32,536 bases of DNA from Faecalicatena contorta (GCF_021531995.1 NZ_JAFBIZ010000025.1:1-32536); one strand, 5' to 3'. Positions 24,146-32,536 are shown, counted from the first letter of the stretch. A program made the numbers and translations. Notes: generated from the letters alone by a model not told the origin.

Positions 24146-25027
24146 AAGAATATTCTGCATATCTTCCGGTAACGGTGCGGTGAATTCCAGCATGGTTCCG
24201 GTGATCGGATGCAAAAAACGAAGCCGGTAGGAGTGGAGCGCCTGCCGGCTTATATATTCCATGTCCGGGTTATACAGATAGTCTCCGATCAGTGGGTATC
24301 CCAGATATTTCATGTGGATCCGAATCTGATGCGTGCGGCCGGTTTCCAGTTTCAGTGAGATCAGACTGTGATCATTGGCTTCTTTTACAACCTGATAATG
24401 GGTAATGGCAGTTTCTCCGTGTTCCCAGTCTACGGTTCGTTCAATGATGGTGCCGGGTTTGCGGGCAAGAGGTGCATTGATCGTGCCGCTTGCAGGGGTG
24501 ACGTGCCCCCGTACAATCGCCAGGTATTCTCGGTGAATCTCTCTTCGGTAAACCATTGCGGACAGGATGTTGCCGCTGACCAGATGCTTGGCAACAACTG
24601 TAAGTCCGGAGGTGTCGCGGTCCAGTCGGTTGCAGCACCGGAAGATAAATGGCTTTTCCTGTGACTGGTAATACCAGGCCAGTGCATTTGCCATGGAATT
24701 GGTGTAGTTGTTCAGGGAAGGGTGGATCGGCATCCCTGCAGGCTTATTGATCACGATAATGTCTTCGTCCTCATATACAATATCTAATGGGATCTGTACA
24801 GGGGGAATCTTTTCGGAACAGGCAGTTTCCTGAATGCAGACCTGCAGCCAGTCACCGGTATGAAGAAGCTGGCGCATATAATAATGTTCCCCATTCACAA
24901 GAATGCTTTTTGGCATTCGTTTGATTTCTGTAAGATTCTGTCCGGAATATCCATGTCGTCTTAAGAATTGCTCGACGCGAAGTCCGTCATCTGTTTTTTC
25001 TATCATATATTCGATCGTTCGATTCAT
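24140..25027 (-). CDS. RluA-family pseudouridine synthase
   Basis: A 295-residue enzyme with an S4-like N-terminal segment (about 15-60) and the RluA catalytic domain. Visible are YEDEDIIVINKPAGMPIHPS, the catalytic block CNRLDRDTSGLTVVA with D136 as likely nucleophile, the GRTHQIRIHMKYLGYPLIGD motif and a typical C-terminal APLPEDM. It isomerises uridine in ribosomal or transfer RNA. The family usually has HRLDxxTSG; an asparagine replaces the histidine here, which is common in divergent members. GAGGAAAA lies before ATG 25027. It is divergent from the Nudix gene, with 72 bases between. The exact RNA target is not predictable. Confidence 0.93.
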   Translation of the reverse strand: MNRTIEYMIEKTDDGLRVEQFLRRHGYSGQNLTEIKRMPKSILVNGEHYYMRQLLHTGDWLQVCIQETACSEKIPPVQIPLDIVYEDEDIIVINKPAGMPIHPSLNNYTNSMANALAWYYQSQEKPFIFRCCNRLDRDTSGLTVVAKHLVSGNILSAMVYRREIHREYLAIVRGHVTPASGTINAPLARKPGTIIERTVDWEHGETAITHYQVVKEANDHSLISLKLETGRTHQIRIHMKYLGYPLIGDYLYNPDMEYISRQALHSYRLRFLHPITGTMLEFTAPLPEDMQNILL

Positions 25028-25099
25028 TGCATTTTCCTCACATTTTAGCTATGATATCTACGGATTGCATTATACCATAAAAAGTTAGGAGTTGAAACT

Positions 25100-26122
25100 A
25101 TGACAGGATTAAGTACATTATGCTATATAAAAAAAGACGGAAAGTATCTGATGCTTCACAGGACGGTGAAGAAAAACGATGTGAACAAAGATAAGTGGAT
25201 TGGTGTCGGAGGACACTTTGAAAAAGAGGAAAGTCCGGAAGAGTGTCTGTTAAGAGAAGTTCGGGAAGAGACCGGCTATACGCTTACTTCCTATCGGTAC
25301 CGGGGCATTGTCACTTTTGTATCCGGAAATGGGGTGACAGAGTACATGTCTCTTTTTACGGCAGACGGATTCGAAGGAGAGCCGATTGCATGTAATGAAG
25401 GAGAATTGGAGTGGGTAGATATTGAGGAAGTATGGAAGCTGAATATCTGGGAAGGAGATAAGATTTTCTTTCGTCTGATCGATGAAAATCAGGATTTCTT
25501 TTCTCTGAAAATGGTTTATGACGGCAGGGATCGCTTAGTGTCCGCAGCTTTGAATGGAAAGCCGATGGAATTATTTGATATTCTTAATCCAGATGGCAGC
25601 AAGAGCGGACTTGTAAGAGAACGGGGAGTAACGCACAGGGAAGGAAGTCTGCATGCAACGGTTCATATGTGGGTTGTAAGACCGAACCAGAAGAGCGGAT
25701 ATGATGTACTGCTGCAGAAGCGGAGTGCAGTTAAGGATTCGAATCCGGGAAGTTATGATATCTCATCTGCCGGGCATGTGGCAGCGGGAGATGAATGTCT
25801 GGAATCAGCTGTCAGAGAGATGGAAGAGGAACTGGGAATGTGTGTCAGGAAAGAAGATCTTCATTACGTAGGAATTCATCACGGAAAATTTGAAGCAGTG
25901 TTTCACGGAAAGGTATTCCGTGACAATGAACTGAGTTCTGTCTACGTATATACAGAGCCGGTGGAAATCAACAGCCTCAGACTTCAGGAATCAGAAGTGG
26001 AAGAAGTAATATGGATGGATTATGAAGAGTGTCGTCAGAAAGTACATGAGGGAACGATAGATCATTGTATCTATGAAGATGAATTTCGCATGGTAGGAGA
26101 GTACTTGAATACCTCTATATAA
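25100..26122 (+). CDS. Tandem Nudix hydrolase fusion
   Basis: A 340-residue protein made of two Nudix domains. The first (about 1-150) has a perfect Nudix box at 38-60, from GHFEKEESPEECLL to REETGY, and resembles MutT/8-oxo-dGTP diphosphatases (LCYIKKDGKYLMLHRT). The second (about 165-335) resembles isopentenyl-diphosphate isomerase-like Nudix proteins: MELFDILNPDGSKSGL, HMWVVRPN, LLQKRSAVKDSNPG, and a box GHVAAGDECLESAVREMEEELGM. In that box the first glutamate is replaced by D231, which may weaken metal binding. Nudix enzymes split nucleoside diphosphates linked to another group. The fusion suggests nucleotide-pool cleaning plus a second substrate, but neither is certain. AGGAG lies before ATG 25100. 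Confidence 0.92.
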   Translation: MTGLSTLCYIKKDGKYLMLHRTVKKNDVNKDKWIGVGGHFEKEESPEECLLREVREETGYTLTSYRYRGIVTFVSGNGVTEYMSLFTADGFEGEPIACNEGELEWVDIEEVWKLNIWEGDKIFFRLIDENQDFFSLKMVYDGRDRLVSAALNGKPMELFDILNPDGSKSGLVRERGVTHREGSLHATVHMWVVRPNQKSGYDVLLQKRSAVKDSNPGSYDISSAGHVAAGDECLESAVREMEEELGMCVRKEDLHYVGIHHGKFEAVFHGKVFRDNELSSVYVYTEPVEINSLRLQESEVEEVIWMDYEECRQKVHEGTIDHCIYEDEFRMVGEYLNTSI

Positions 26123-26148
26123 AAAATGGCTAATTAATTCAAGAGAAC

Positions 26149-26203
26149 TTGACAACACGGTAGTCACAATGTATAATTCATTGTAAATTATCAATAATTT
26201 TAC
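26149..26203 (+). promoter_or_regulatory. Perfect promoter with operator for the POT transporter gene
   Basis: TTGACA (26149-26154), 17 bases, TATAAT (26172-26177). The near-palindrome GTAAATTATCAATAATTTTAC follows in two parts at 26183-26203. Its 13-base core (26186-26198) is the reverse complement of a core at 29732-29744, at almost the same distance from the -10 box of the second aminopeptidase promoter. A protein bound here would block initiation, so repression is likely. Confidence 0.75.
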
Positions 26204-26281
26204 TTATTTACACATCTTGTATCAAACAGAGAGGATGATTTTGTTGAGAAAAGGTGTGGGGGAAAAGGAGGACGAGTAAAA

Positions 26282-27655
26282 ATGAGTACTCAAACAAAAA
26301 AGAAGCTTCCAATGGGCTTCTGGGCATGCTCTACGACAGAGATTTTTGAACGTTTTGCTTATTATACCGGACGTTCTATTCTGTTAGTTTTCGTAGCAGC
26401 AAGTGTAGCATCAGGTGGTCTTGGCCTGTCAGAAGGAACTGCTGCAACTATGCAGTCACAGTTGACAGCATTTTCTTACGGACTTCCTATTCTTTGTGCC
26501 ATTATTTGTGACCGTTTGATCGGTGCAAGGTATACTACTCCGATTGGTATGCTCCTCTGCGGTATTGGTTACTGGATTGGATCTATGGCAACAAGCAGCG
26601 GAATGGTATATGCGATGATCTGGTGTATCAGTATCGGTCTTGCATTCTATAAGACTGGTCCATTGATCGGACGTATCGTATCCAGCGATCAGCTCAACAA
26701 TGCATATTCTGTACGTTATGGTCTTGTTAACATCGGTGCATTTGCAGGCCCGTTCCTTGCAGGTATTCTGTATCAGGATGTATTTGCAAGTGGAGATATG
26801 ATGGGATACAGACCATGCTTCAAGATTGCAGCAGTCCTGATGTTCTTAGGAGCAATCTGGTTCACGATCGGAACACGTTTCATGGGTGAAGCTGGTAAGA
26901 CTCCATTTAAGAAAGAACTGACAGAGGAAGAAATTGCACGTGAAGCAGAGCTGAAGGCTAAGAATAAGGAAGAGAAGAAGATGCCTTATACAACGCTTGA
27001 GAAGAAGAGAATTGCTGCAATCATTCTCATCTGCATATTTGCAATCGTATTCTGGGTATTCTGGTATCTGGCATACCTGCCGGTATATTATTTCTGGGGC
27101 GAGAACGCAAACTGGGTAATCGCAGGTTACAACGTTCCGCTTACATGGTTTGATGCGGCAAATGCTTTATTCTGTGTACTTGTTGGTATGTTTGTAACTC
27201 CGAAGCTCTGGAGCTATCTTGCAAGCAGACCAAAGGGAGATATGAGTATTTATAAGAAATGTGCATTGGGTATTGGTACTCTTGGTGTTGGATATCTGTT
27301 CTTTGCACTGATGGATGTTATCCGCGGCGATGGACAGATCAGCTGCCTGTGGCTCTTGATCTTTGCAGTCCTGATCACATTAGGTGAGATGTTCTTCTCT
27401 CCACTGGGAAATGCATTTATTGCGAAATACGCACCAAGCCGTATTTACTCTACAATGCAGTCTGTATGGGGACTTGCAATTTTCTTCGCAGCAATCAGTT
27501 ATGGATACGTATACAATGCATTGTTCGGAGGAGCGATCAAGTTCACAACTGCATGTATTATCATTGCAGTGATTGCATTCGTTGCAGTTGCACTTCTGGT
27601 TGTTCTGGACAAACCGTTAACAGCATTGGTTGAAAAGAAAGACGACGAAAAATAA
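26282..27655 (+). CDS. POT-family proton-dependent oligopeptide transporter
   Basis: A 457-residue membrane protein with many hydrophobic segments and the POT signature near the N-terminus: E20-I-F-E23-R24-F-AYY, the ExxER proton-coupling motif of transmembrane helix 1. It also has the GPFLAG and YxVRYGLVNIG region in the first half. POT transporters import di- and tripeptides with protons. The length and layout are normal. A basic cytoplasmic loop with KKELTEEEIAREAELKAK (about 215-235) separates the two halves. AAAAGGAGG precedes the ATG. Its neighbours are two Xaa-Pro aminopeptidases, which suggests that imported proline-containing peptides are degraded by them. Confidence 0.93.
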   Translation: MSTQTKKKLPMGFWACSTTEIFERFAYYTGRSILLVFVAASVASGGLGLSEGTAATMQSQLTAFSYGLPILCAIICDRLIGARYTTPIGMLLCGIGYWIGSMATSSGMVYAMIWCISIGLAFYKTGPLIGRIVSSDQLNNAYSVRYGLVNIGAFAGPFLAGILYQDVFASGDMMGYRPCFKIAAVLMFLGAIWFTIGTRFMGEAGKTPFKKELTEEEIAREAELKAKNKEEKKMPYTTLEKKRIAAIILICIFAIVFWVFWYLAYLPVYYFWGENANWVIAGYNVPLTWFDAANALFCVLVGMFVTPKLWSYLASRPKGDMSIYKKCALGIGTLGVGYLFFALMDVIRGDGQISCLWLLIFAVLITLGEMFFSPLGNAFIAKYAPSRIYSTMQSVWGLAIFFAAISYGYVYNALFGGAIKFTTACIIIAVIAFVAVALLVVLDKPLTALVEKKDDEK

Positions 27656-27696
27656 GAAAAATAAAGTAGAATCATAGAGTAAAATGATGTAAAATG

Positions 27697-27744
27697 ATAT
27701 TAGGATTGCAGGAATACATACAAGTTGCCTGACAATCCTAATAT
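27697..27744 (+). other. Long hairpin between the POT and first aminopeptidase genes
   Basis: ATATTAGGATTGCAGG (27697-27712) pairs with CCTG, a bulged A, and CAATCCTAATAT (27728-27744). No T run follows, so it is not a clear terminator. It could stabilise the upstream mRNA end, attenuate readthrough or mark processing between the two genes. Confidence 0.6.
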
Positions 27745-27787
27745 TATTAGGGAAAAAACATTACTATTTTACAGGAGGCGTTATAAC

Positions 27788-29575
27788 ATGAGTATTCCAG
27801 AGAGATTAACAAATCTGCGCGCGAAGATGGAGGAAAAAGGAATTGATATCTATGTTGTTCCGACAGCAGATTTTCACCAGAGCGAATATGTTGGGGAATA
27901 TTTTAAAGCAAGAAAATATATCACAGGTTTTTCCGGTTCAGCAGGTACAGCTGTCATTACCAAGGATGAGGCACGTCTTTGGACAGATGGACGTTACTTC
28001 ATTCAGGCAACTGCACAGCTGGAAGGGACAACTGTTGAATTGATGAAGATGGGTGAGCCGGGAGTTCCGGAGCTTACAGATTATCTGAAAGATATATTAA
28101 AAGCAGGCGATACCCTTGGATTTGACGGACGTGTAGTATCTGTCGGAGAAGGACAGGAGTATGCAGAAATTGCAGAAAAGAAGGGAGCAAAGGTTGCTTA
28201 TCATGAAGATCTGATTGATCTGATCTGGACAGACCGTCCGGAGCTTTCAAAAGCACCGGCATTTGCTCTTGGAATTGAATATGCAGGAGAATCAGCAGCG
28301 GATAAATTAAAGAGAACCCGCGAAGAGATGGAAAAAGCAGGAGCAAATGCACATGTGCTTACAACTCTGGATGATATCTGCTGGACATTGAATATTCGTG
28401 GAGATGATATTGAATTCTTCCCATTGATCCTTTCTTATGCAATCATCACAATGGATGGCATGGAACTATATATTGACGAAAATAAATTAAATGATGAGAT
28501 CAAAGCGCAGCTGGCGGAGTTAAACGTAAAACTTCATCCATACAATGACATATATGAAGATATCCGCAAACTGGATGACAGTACAGTGCTTATGCTTGAT
28601 CCGGGTAAGCTGAACTATGCTTTATACAATAACATTCCTGAGAACGTGAAGAAAGTGGAAAAGAGAAATCCGGCGATTCTGATGAAAGCGATCAAGAATC
28701 CGGTGGAAGTGGAGAATATTCGCAAAGCACAGATCAAGGACAGCGTTGCACATGTAAGATTTATGAAGTGGCTGAAAGAAAATGTTGGCAAGATCACAAT
28801 TACCGAGATGAGTGCAACAGATAAGCTGGATGAATTTCGTGCTGAGATGGGCAACTTTATCCGTCCGAGTTTTGAACCGATCGCATCTTACGGAGAGCAT
28901 GGTGCAATCGTACATTATACTTCATCACCGGAGACAGATGTGGAACTGAAAGAAGGCAGTTTCTTCCTTACGGATACAGGTGCAGGATTCTGGGAAGGTT
29001 CTACAGATGTAACGAGAACATATGCGCTTGGTGAGGTTTCACAGAAGATGAAAGATGACTTTACACTGGTTGCAATCAGTAACCTGTCACTTGGAAGTGC
29101 AAAATTCCTGGAAGGATGTACAGGTATGGTACTGGATGTTCTTTCCAGAAAACCATTCTGGGATCGTAATTTGAACTTCAATCATGGAACCGGACATGGT
29201 GTGGGTTACCTTTTGAATATTCATGAGGGTCCTGCAGGATTCCGGTGGAAATACCGCAAAGGAGAAACAGAGGTACTCCATGAAGGCATGGTTATTACGG
29301 ATGAGCCGGGAATCTATATCGAAGGTTCTCACGGAATCCGTCTGGAGAATGAGCTTCTGTGCTGCAAGGGTGAGAAGAATGAGTACGGACAGTTTATGTA
29401 CTTTGACGCAATCACATTGATTCCAATGGATCTGGATGCAATCAATCCGGATATCATGACTGCAGAAGAGAAGAAACTTCTGAATGATTACCATAAGAAG
29501 GTATATGATACGCTTACTCCATATCTGAATGAAGAAGAAACAGAATGGCTTGCGAAGTATACAAGAGCAATTTAA
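27788..29575 (+). CDS. pepP: M24 Xaa-Pro aminopeptidase (aminopeptidase P), copy 1
   Basis: A 595-residue cytoplasmic aminopeptidase P with two creatinase-like N-terminal domains (about 1-300) and a C-terminal pita-bread catalytic domain. The five metal ligands are D396 and D407 (TDTGAGFWEGSTDVTR), H470 (GTGHGVGYLLNIHE), E504 (TDEPGIYIEG) and E518 (RLENELL). It removes N-terminal residues that precede proline. The length matches the long, three-domain form. ATG 27788 has AGGAGG 10 bases upstream; the frame opens further upstream, but that part lies over the hairpin. It could be transcribed with the POT gene, as no strong promoter of its own is seen. Confidence 0.95.
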   Translation: MSIPERLTNLRAKMEEKGIDIYVVPTADFHQSEYVGEYFKARKYITGFSGSAGTAVITKDEARLWTDGRYFIQATAQLEGTTVELMKMGEPGVPELTDYLKDILKAGDTLGFDGRVVSVGEGQEYAEIAEKKGAKVAYHEDLIDLIWTDRPELSKAPAFALGIEYAGESAADKLKRTREEMEKAGANAHVLTTLDDICWTLNIRGDDIEFFPLILSYAIITMDGMELYIDENKLNDEIKAQLAELNVKLHPYNDIYEDIRKLDDSTVLMLDPGKLNYALYNNIPENVKKVEKRNPAILMKAIKNPVEVENIRKAQIKDSVAHVRFMKWLKENVGKITITEMSATDKLDEFRAEMGNFIRPSFEPIASYGEHGAIVHYTSSPETDVELKEGSFFLTDTGAGFWEGSTDVTRTYALGEVSQKMKDDFTLVAISNLSLGSAKFLEGCTGMVLDVLSRKPFWDRNLNFNHGTGHGVGYLLNIHEGPAGFRWKYRKGETEVLHEGMVITDEPGIYIEGSHGIRLENELLCCKGEKNEYGQFMYFDAITLIPMDLDAINPDIMTAEEKKLLNDYHKKVYDTLTPYLNEEETEWLAKYTRAI

Positions 29576-29597
29576 GATTGGATATATGAATATTGTC

Positions 29598-29636
29598 AAA
29601 ACCGGGATATATCATTTTCGATATATCCCGGTTTTT
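29598..29636. terminator. Rho-independent terminator after the first aminopeptidase
   Basis: AAACCGGGATATATC pairs perfectly with GATATATCCCGGTTT across ATTTTC, followed by TTT. It separates the two aminopeptidase genes into different transcripts. Confidence 0.95.
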
Positions 29637-29693
29637 GCATGGAAATGCTTTCTGGCATAAGGATAAAAACAGGTTCAAATTCCCATATAAATC

Positions 29694-29744
29694 TTGACAG
29701 AAAATTGCGAGAAGAGTATAATAATACACAGATTATTGATAATT
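29694..29744 (+). promoter_or_regulatory. Perfect promoter with operator for the second aminopeptidase gene
   Basis: TTGACA (29694-29699), 17 bases, TATAAT (29717-29722). ATTATTGATAATT follows at 29732-29744, an inverted repeat ATTAT-TG-ATAAT. The same 13 bases occur, reversed, just after the -10 box of the POT promoter. A second AATTAATTATC lies right after it. Confidence 0.75.
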
Positions 29745-29807
29745 AATTATCTTTAATGCGGGAATGATCAACTGTAGAAAAGTCAAGATCAATGGAGAGG
29801 TGAAAAA

Positions 29808-31595
29808 ATGAGTATTCCTGAAAGATTGAAAAAATTACGTATAAAGATGGAAGAAAAAGGAGTCGATGTATATATTGTTCCGACAGCTGACTTTCATCAG
29901 AATGAATACGTAGGCGAGTATTTTAAAGCAAGAAAGTATATTACGGGATTTTCAGGATCAGCAGGTACGGCTGTGATTACAAAAGATGAGGCACGTCTCT
30001 GGACAGATGGACGTTACTTTATTCAGGCGGCACAGCAGCTTAAAGATACCACGGTAGAATTGATGAAGATAGGTGTGCCTGGTGTGCCGACACTTCCGGA
30101 GTACCTGAAGGAAGTCCTGAAATCTGGTGATACACTTGGCTTTGACGGACGTGTAGTATCTGTTGGCGAGGGGGAAGAATACGCCAAAGTTGCAGAAGAA
30201 AAGCAGGCAAAAGTTGCATATCATGAAGATCTGATTGATCTGATTTGGGAAGACCGTCCGGAACTTTCCAAAGCGTCTGCATTTTCACTTGGAATCGAAT
30301 ATGCAGGTGAAACAGCAGCAGATAAATTAAAGAGAATTCGTGAAAAGATGGAAAAAGCCGGGGCGAATGTACATGTCCTTACAACTCTTGATGATATTTG
30401 CTGGACTTTGAATATCCGTGGTGATGATATTGAGTTTTTCCCATTAGTACTTTCTTATGCCATTATCAGGATGGATAGTATGGAATTGTACGTTGATGAA
30501 AATAAATTAAATGATGAGATCAAAGCGCAGCTGAATGAATTGAATGTACATCTGCATCCATACAATGATATCTATGAAGACATTTGCAAGCTGGATGGAG
30601 AAACAGTAGCATTGATTGATCCCGGAAAATTGAATTATGCTCTGTACAACAATATACCTGAAAATGTTAAAAAAGTGGAAGCAGAGAATCCAACAATGCT
30701 TATGAAATCTGCAAAGAATCCGGTAGAAGTAGAAAATATCAGGAAAGCGCAGATTAAAGACAGTGTGGCGCATGTCAGATTTATGAAGTGGCTGAAGGAG
30801 AACGTAGGTAAGACTAGAATTACTGAGATGAGCGCTACAGAAAAACTGGATGAATTACGTGCTGAAATGGGCAATTTTATCCGCCCGAGCTTTGAACCGA
30901 TTGCATCTTATGGTGAGCATGGGGCTATCGTTCATTATATATCTACACCAGAGACGGATGTGGAATTAAAAGAAGGAAACTTTTTCATGACAGATACAGG
31001 GGCTGGATTCTGGGAAGGTTCTACAGATGTAACAAGAACTTATGCGCTTGGCGAAGTGACACAGCAGATGAAAGATGACTTTACATTGGTTGCGATCAGT
31101 AACCTGTCGCTTGGCAGTGCCAAGTTCCTGGAAGGATGCACGGGAATTGTACTGGATCTTCTTGCCAGAAAACCGTTCTGGGATCGTAATCTGAACTTTA
31201 ACCACGGAACCGGACATGGAGTAGGATATCTTTTGAATATCCATGAGAGCCCGGCAAGTTTCCGCTGGAGATATGTCAAAGGTGACACGGCAGTATTGCA
31301 GGAAGGTATGGTTATTACGGATGAACCAGGTTTCTATGTGGAAGGATCCCATGGTATCCGTCTGGAAAATGAGCTTCTGTGCTGCAAAGGCGAGAAAAAT
31401 GAGTATGGACAGTTTATGTATTTCGATGAGATTACATTAATTCCAATGGATCTGGATGCAATTAATCCTGATATTATGACAGAAGAAGAGAAGAAGCTTT
31501 TAAATAATTATCACAAGAAAGTATACGACACCATTTCTCCTTATCTGAATAAAGAAGAAACAGAATGGCTTGCAAAGTATACAAGAGCAGTTTAA
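29808..31595 (+). CDS. pepP: M24 Xaa-Pro aminopeptidase (aminopeptidase P), copy 2
   Basis: A second 595-residue aminopeptidase P that aligns with copy 1 without gaps, at roughly 85-90 percent identity by eye. All metal ligands are kept at the same positions (D396, D407, H470, E504, E518). Differences are scattered and mostly conservative (for example TATAQLEGT against QAAQQLKDT near residue 75), as after an old tandem duplication. Unlike copy 1, it has its own perfect promoter, operator-like element and leader, with GGAGAGG before ATG 29808. The two copies may therefore be expressed under different conditions. Confidence 0.95.
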   Translation: MSIPERLKKLRIKMEEKGVDVYIVPTADFHQNEYVGEYFKARKYITGFSGSAGTAVITKDEARLWTDGRYFIQAAQQLKDTTVELMKIGVPGVPTLPEYLKEVLKSGDTLGFDGRVVSVGEGEEYAKVAEEKQAKVAYHEDLIDLIWEDRPELSKASAFSLGIEYAGETAADKLKRIREKMEKAGANVHVLTTLDDICWTLNIRGDDIEFFPLVLSYAIIRMDSMELYVDENKLNDEIKAQLNELNVHLHPYNDIYEDICKLDGETVALIDPGKLNYALYNNIPENVKKVEAENPTMLMKSAKNPVEVENIRKAQIKDSVAHVRFMKWLKENVGKTRITEMSATEKLDELRAEMGNFIRPSFEPIASYGEHGAIVHYISTPETDVELKEGNFFMTDTGAGFWEGSTDVTRTYALGEVTQQMKDDFTLVAISNLSLGSAKFLEGCTGIVLDLLARKPFWDRNLNFNHGTGHGVGYLLNIHESPASFRWRYVKGDTAVLQEGMVITDEPGFYVEGSHGIRLENELLCCKGEKNEYGQFMYFDEITLIPMDLDAINPDIMTEEEKKLLNNYHKKVYDTISPYLNKEETEWLAKYTRAV

Positions 31596-31619
31596 TATCC
31601 AAATGGCCTATTGATAGAA

Positions 31620-31657
31620 AAGTGCCGGGATGCATTAGTGTGTGCATCCCGGCACTT
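31620..31657. terminator. Strong hairpin between pepP copy 2 and the GntR gene
   Basis: AAGTGCCGGGATGCA pairs perfectly with TGCATCCCGGCACTT. A short T run exists only on the minus-strand side (TTTCTATC). It lies between convergent genes and probably serves both, more convincingly gntR. Confidence 0.75.
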
Positions 31658-31696
31658 GCAGTTACTAAAAAACATTACGAAATCTCAGATGTCGTT

Positions 31697-32404
31697 TTAA
31701 GGAAAGAAAGGTGACTCAATAATATCAAAAGAGTACGGAAAGTCAGATTCAGACATTTCTTTTTCTCTGATCATACTTTCCACAGATTTTCTGTAATGAC
31801 TCGAAATGATATTGCAGATTGCCTGACAGTCTCTGCTCTGATAAATGTCGAAGATTTCCTTGTGAACCTCGTATTGCCTGTGCGTTACGGAATCTTTGTG
31901 GGCGGTCTGCTGATAGAATGTGAAAAATGTAGCAAAATCCAAAGAAGACCAAGCTTTTGTAAGATAAGGCATATGTGCTTCGTGGATCAAGACAGTATGA
32001 AATTTGTTATCATAGATAATAGGTTCTGTAAAGTCAGAGCCATCCATATCCTTCATGTAATCCAGTATGGAGGCCATTTCCTCCATCGCTTTATCCGAGA
32101 TATTGCCTGCACAGGCGCGTGCTGCAGTAAGCTCATAAGATCCTCTGATTAACAGTGCTTCAATTACATTCTGGAAAGAGATATCCCTTACGGAGCAGCC
32201 GACATTACGGGTATATTCTACCAATCCCTCCTGCTCCAGCTGGCGAAGCGCTTCACGTACCGGACCATGGCTGACACCAAAATTAGTGGCTAATTCTGAT
32301 TCCGTGATTCTCATTCCGGGCTCGAGTTCATGGTATAGTATTTTTTTTCGAATAGCATCTGCAACTTGTTCTCGCAGAGTTTTGTGATGAATTATATTTT
32401 TCAT
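31697..32404 (-). CDS. GntR-family regulator with FCD ligand domain
   Basis: A 235-residue regulator. Residues about 6-75 are a GntR winged helix (LREQVADAIRKKILYHELEP, then ITESELATNFGVSHGPVREALRQLEQEGLVE). The rest is an all-helical FCD domain whose YDNKFHTVLIHEAH segment and later histidines suggest a metal-assisted ligand site. FCD regulators usually bind organic acids, sugars acids or amino acids and repress nearby transport and catabolic genes. ATG 32404 is preferred, with AAGGAA 8 bases upstream; a TTG at 32410 is too close to that site. It faces the peptide-utilisation genes, and a related operator-like element lies upstream of it, so it is the first candidate to control them. Confidence 0.93.
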   Translation of the reverse strand: MKNIIHHKTLREQVADAIRKKILYHELEPGMRITESELATNFGVSHGPVREALRQLEQEGLVEYTRNVGCSVRDISFQNVIEALLIRGSYELTAARACAGNISDKAMEEMASILDYMKDMDGSDFTEPIIYDNKFHTVLIHEAHMPYLTKAWSSLDFATFFTFYQQTAHKDSVTHRQYEVHKEIFDIYQSRDCQAICNIISSHYRKSVESMIREKEMSESDFPYSFDIIESPFFP

Positions 32405-32470
32405 ATGCAACGTTCCTTTTTTTGTTTATAATAACATTCTACCACAAGAAGAAACTGTAATAAACATAAA

Positions 32471-32484
32471 AATTATTCATAAAT
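32471..32484. promoter_or_regulatory. Possible operator copy upstream of gntR
   Basis: AATTATTCATAAAT differs at two of 14 positions from the element shared by the POT and second pepP promoters. It lies 67 bases before the gntR start. The region is very AT-rich, so a chance match is possible. Confidence 0.35.
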
Positions 32485-32536
32485 ATTAATTTTTCTTTTG
32501 TATTTATGAAAATACATGAATGCTTAGGGGCAGTAG

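Overview
The window reads as a low-GC Firmicutes chromosome, most likely a gut Lachnospiraceae (Dorea/Mediterraneibacter/Blautia-like). This rests on protein style, strong AGGAGG ribosome binding sites, consensus sigma-A promoters and gene content; no search was run.

Layout. (1) About 1-6700 is accessory DNA that looks plasmid- or element-derived: a cut-off regulator gene, a Ser/Thr protein kinase, a small XRE regulator, a zinc-ribbon/PrsW membrane protease fusion, a zinc-ribbon membrane protein, an HUH-type Rep-like protein, two small proteins and a double-HTH protein. It ends abruptly at about 6700, where the HTH gene and an S8 (subtilisin-like) peptidase gene meet head to head, both without their 5' ends. 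(2) 7690-9190 is a decayed IS110-family insertion sequence with structured non-coding flanks. (3) 9350-19367 is a complete type I-C CRISPR-Cas locus: cas3, cas5c, cas8c (with an internal cas11c start), cas7c, cas4, cas1, cas2, a leader, and an array of 27 spacers whose distal end is decaying. (4) 19368-32536 is ordinary chromosome: MarR regulator, polyphosphate kinase behind a Pho-box-like promoter, a glycine-riboswitch-like leader before a saccharopine-dehydrogenase-family gene, an RluA pseudouridine synthase, a double-Nudix protein, a POT peptide transporter, two near-identical Xaa-Pro aminopeptidases and a GntR/FCD regulator.

Most notable observation. The 184-base interval between cas3 and cas5c is not an ordinary spacer. 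It begins with a perfect consensus promoter (TTGACA, 17 bases, TATAAT) overlapping the cas3 stop codon. The predicted transcript folds into a stem whose base is followed by exactly 11 bases, AGAATTGAAAT, nearly identical to the 11-base crRNA 5' handle of this array (TGAATTGAAAT). The bases after this handle match the opposite strand of the same promoter's -10 region at 13 of the first 15 positions. The two mismatches fall at positions 6 and 12, which are flipped out in type I crRNA-DNA hybrids. This is what a CreR-like guide RNA would look like: Cascade programmed to repress its own promoter without cutting. The sequence features are seen directly; the function is inference.

A second regulatory pattern links the peptide-use genes: the same 13-base inverted-repeat element lies 8-9 bases after the -10 box of the POT transporter promoter and of the second aminopeptidase promoter. 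A weaker copy precedes the gntR gene, which suggests a small peptide-utilisation regulon.
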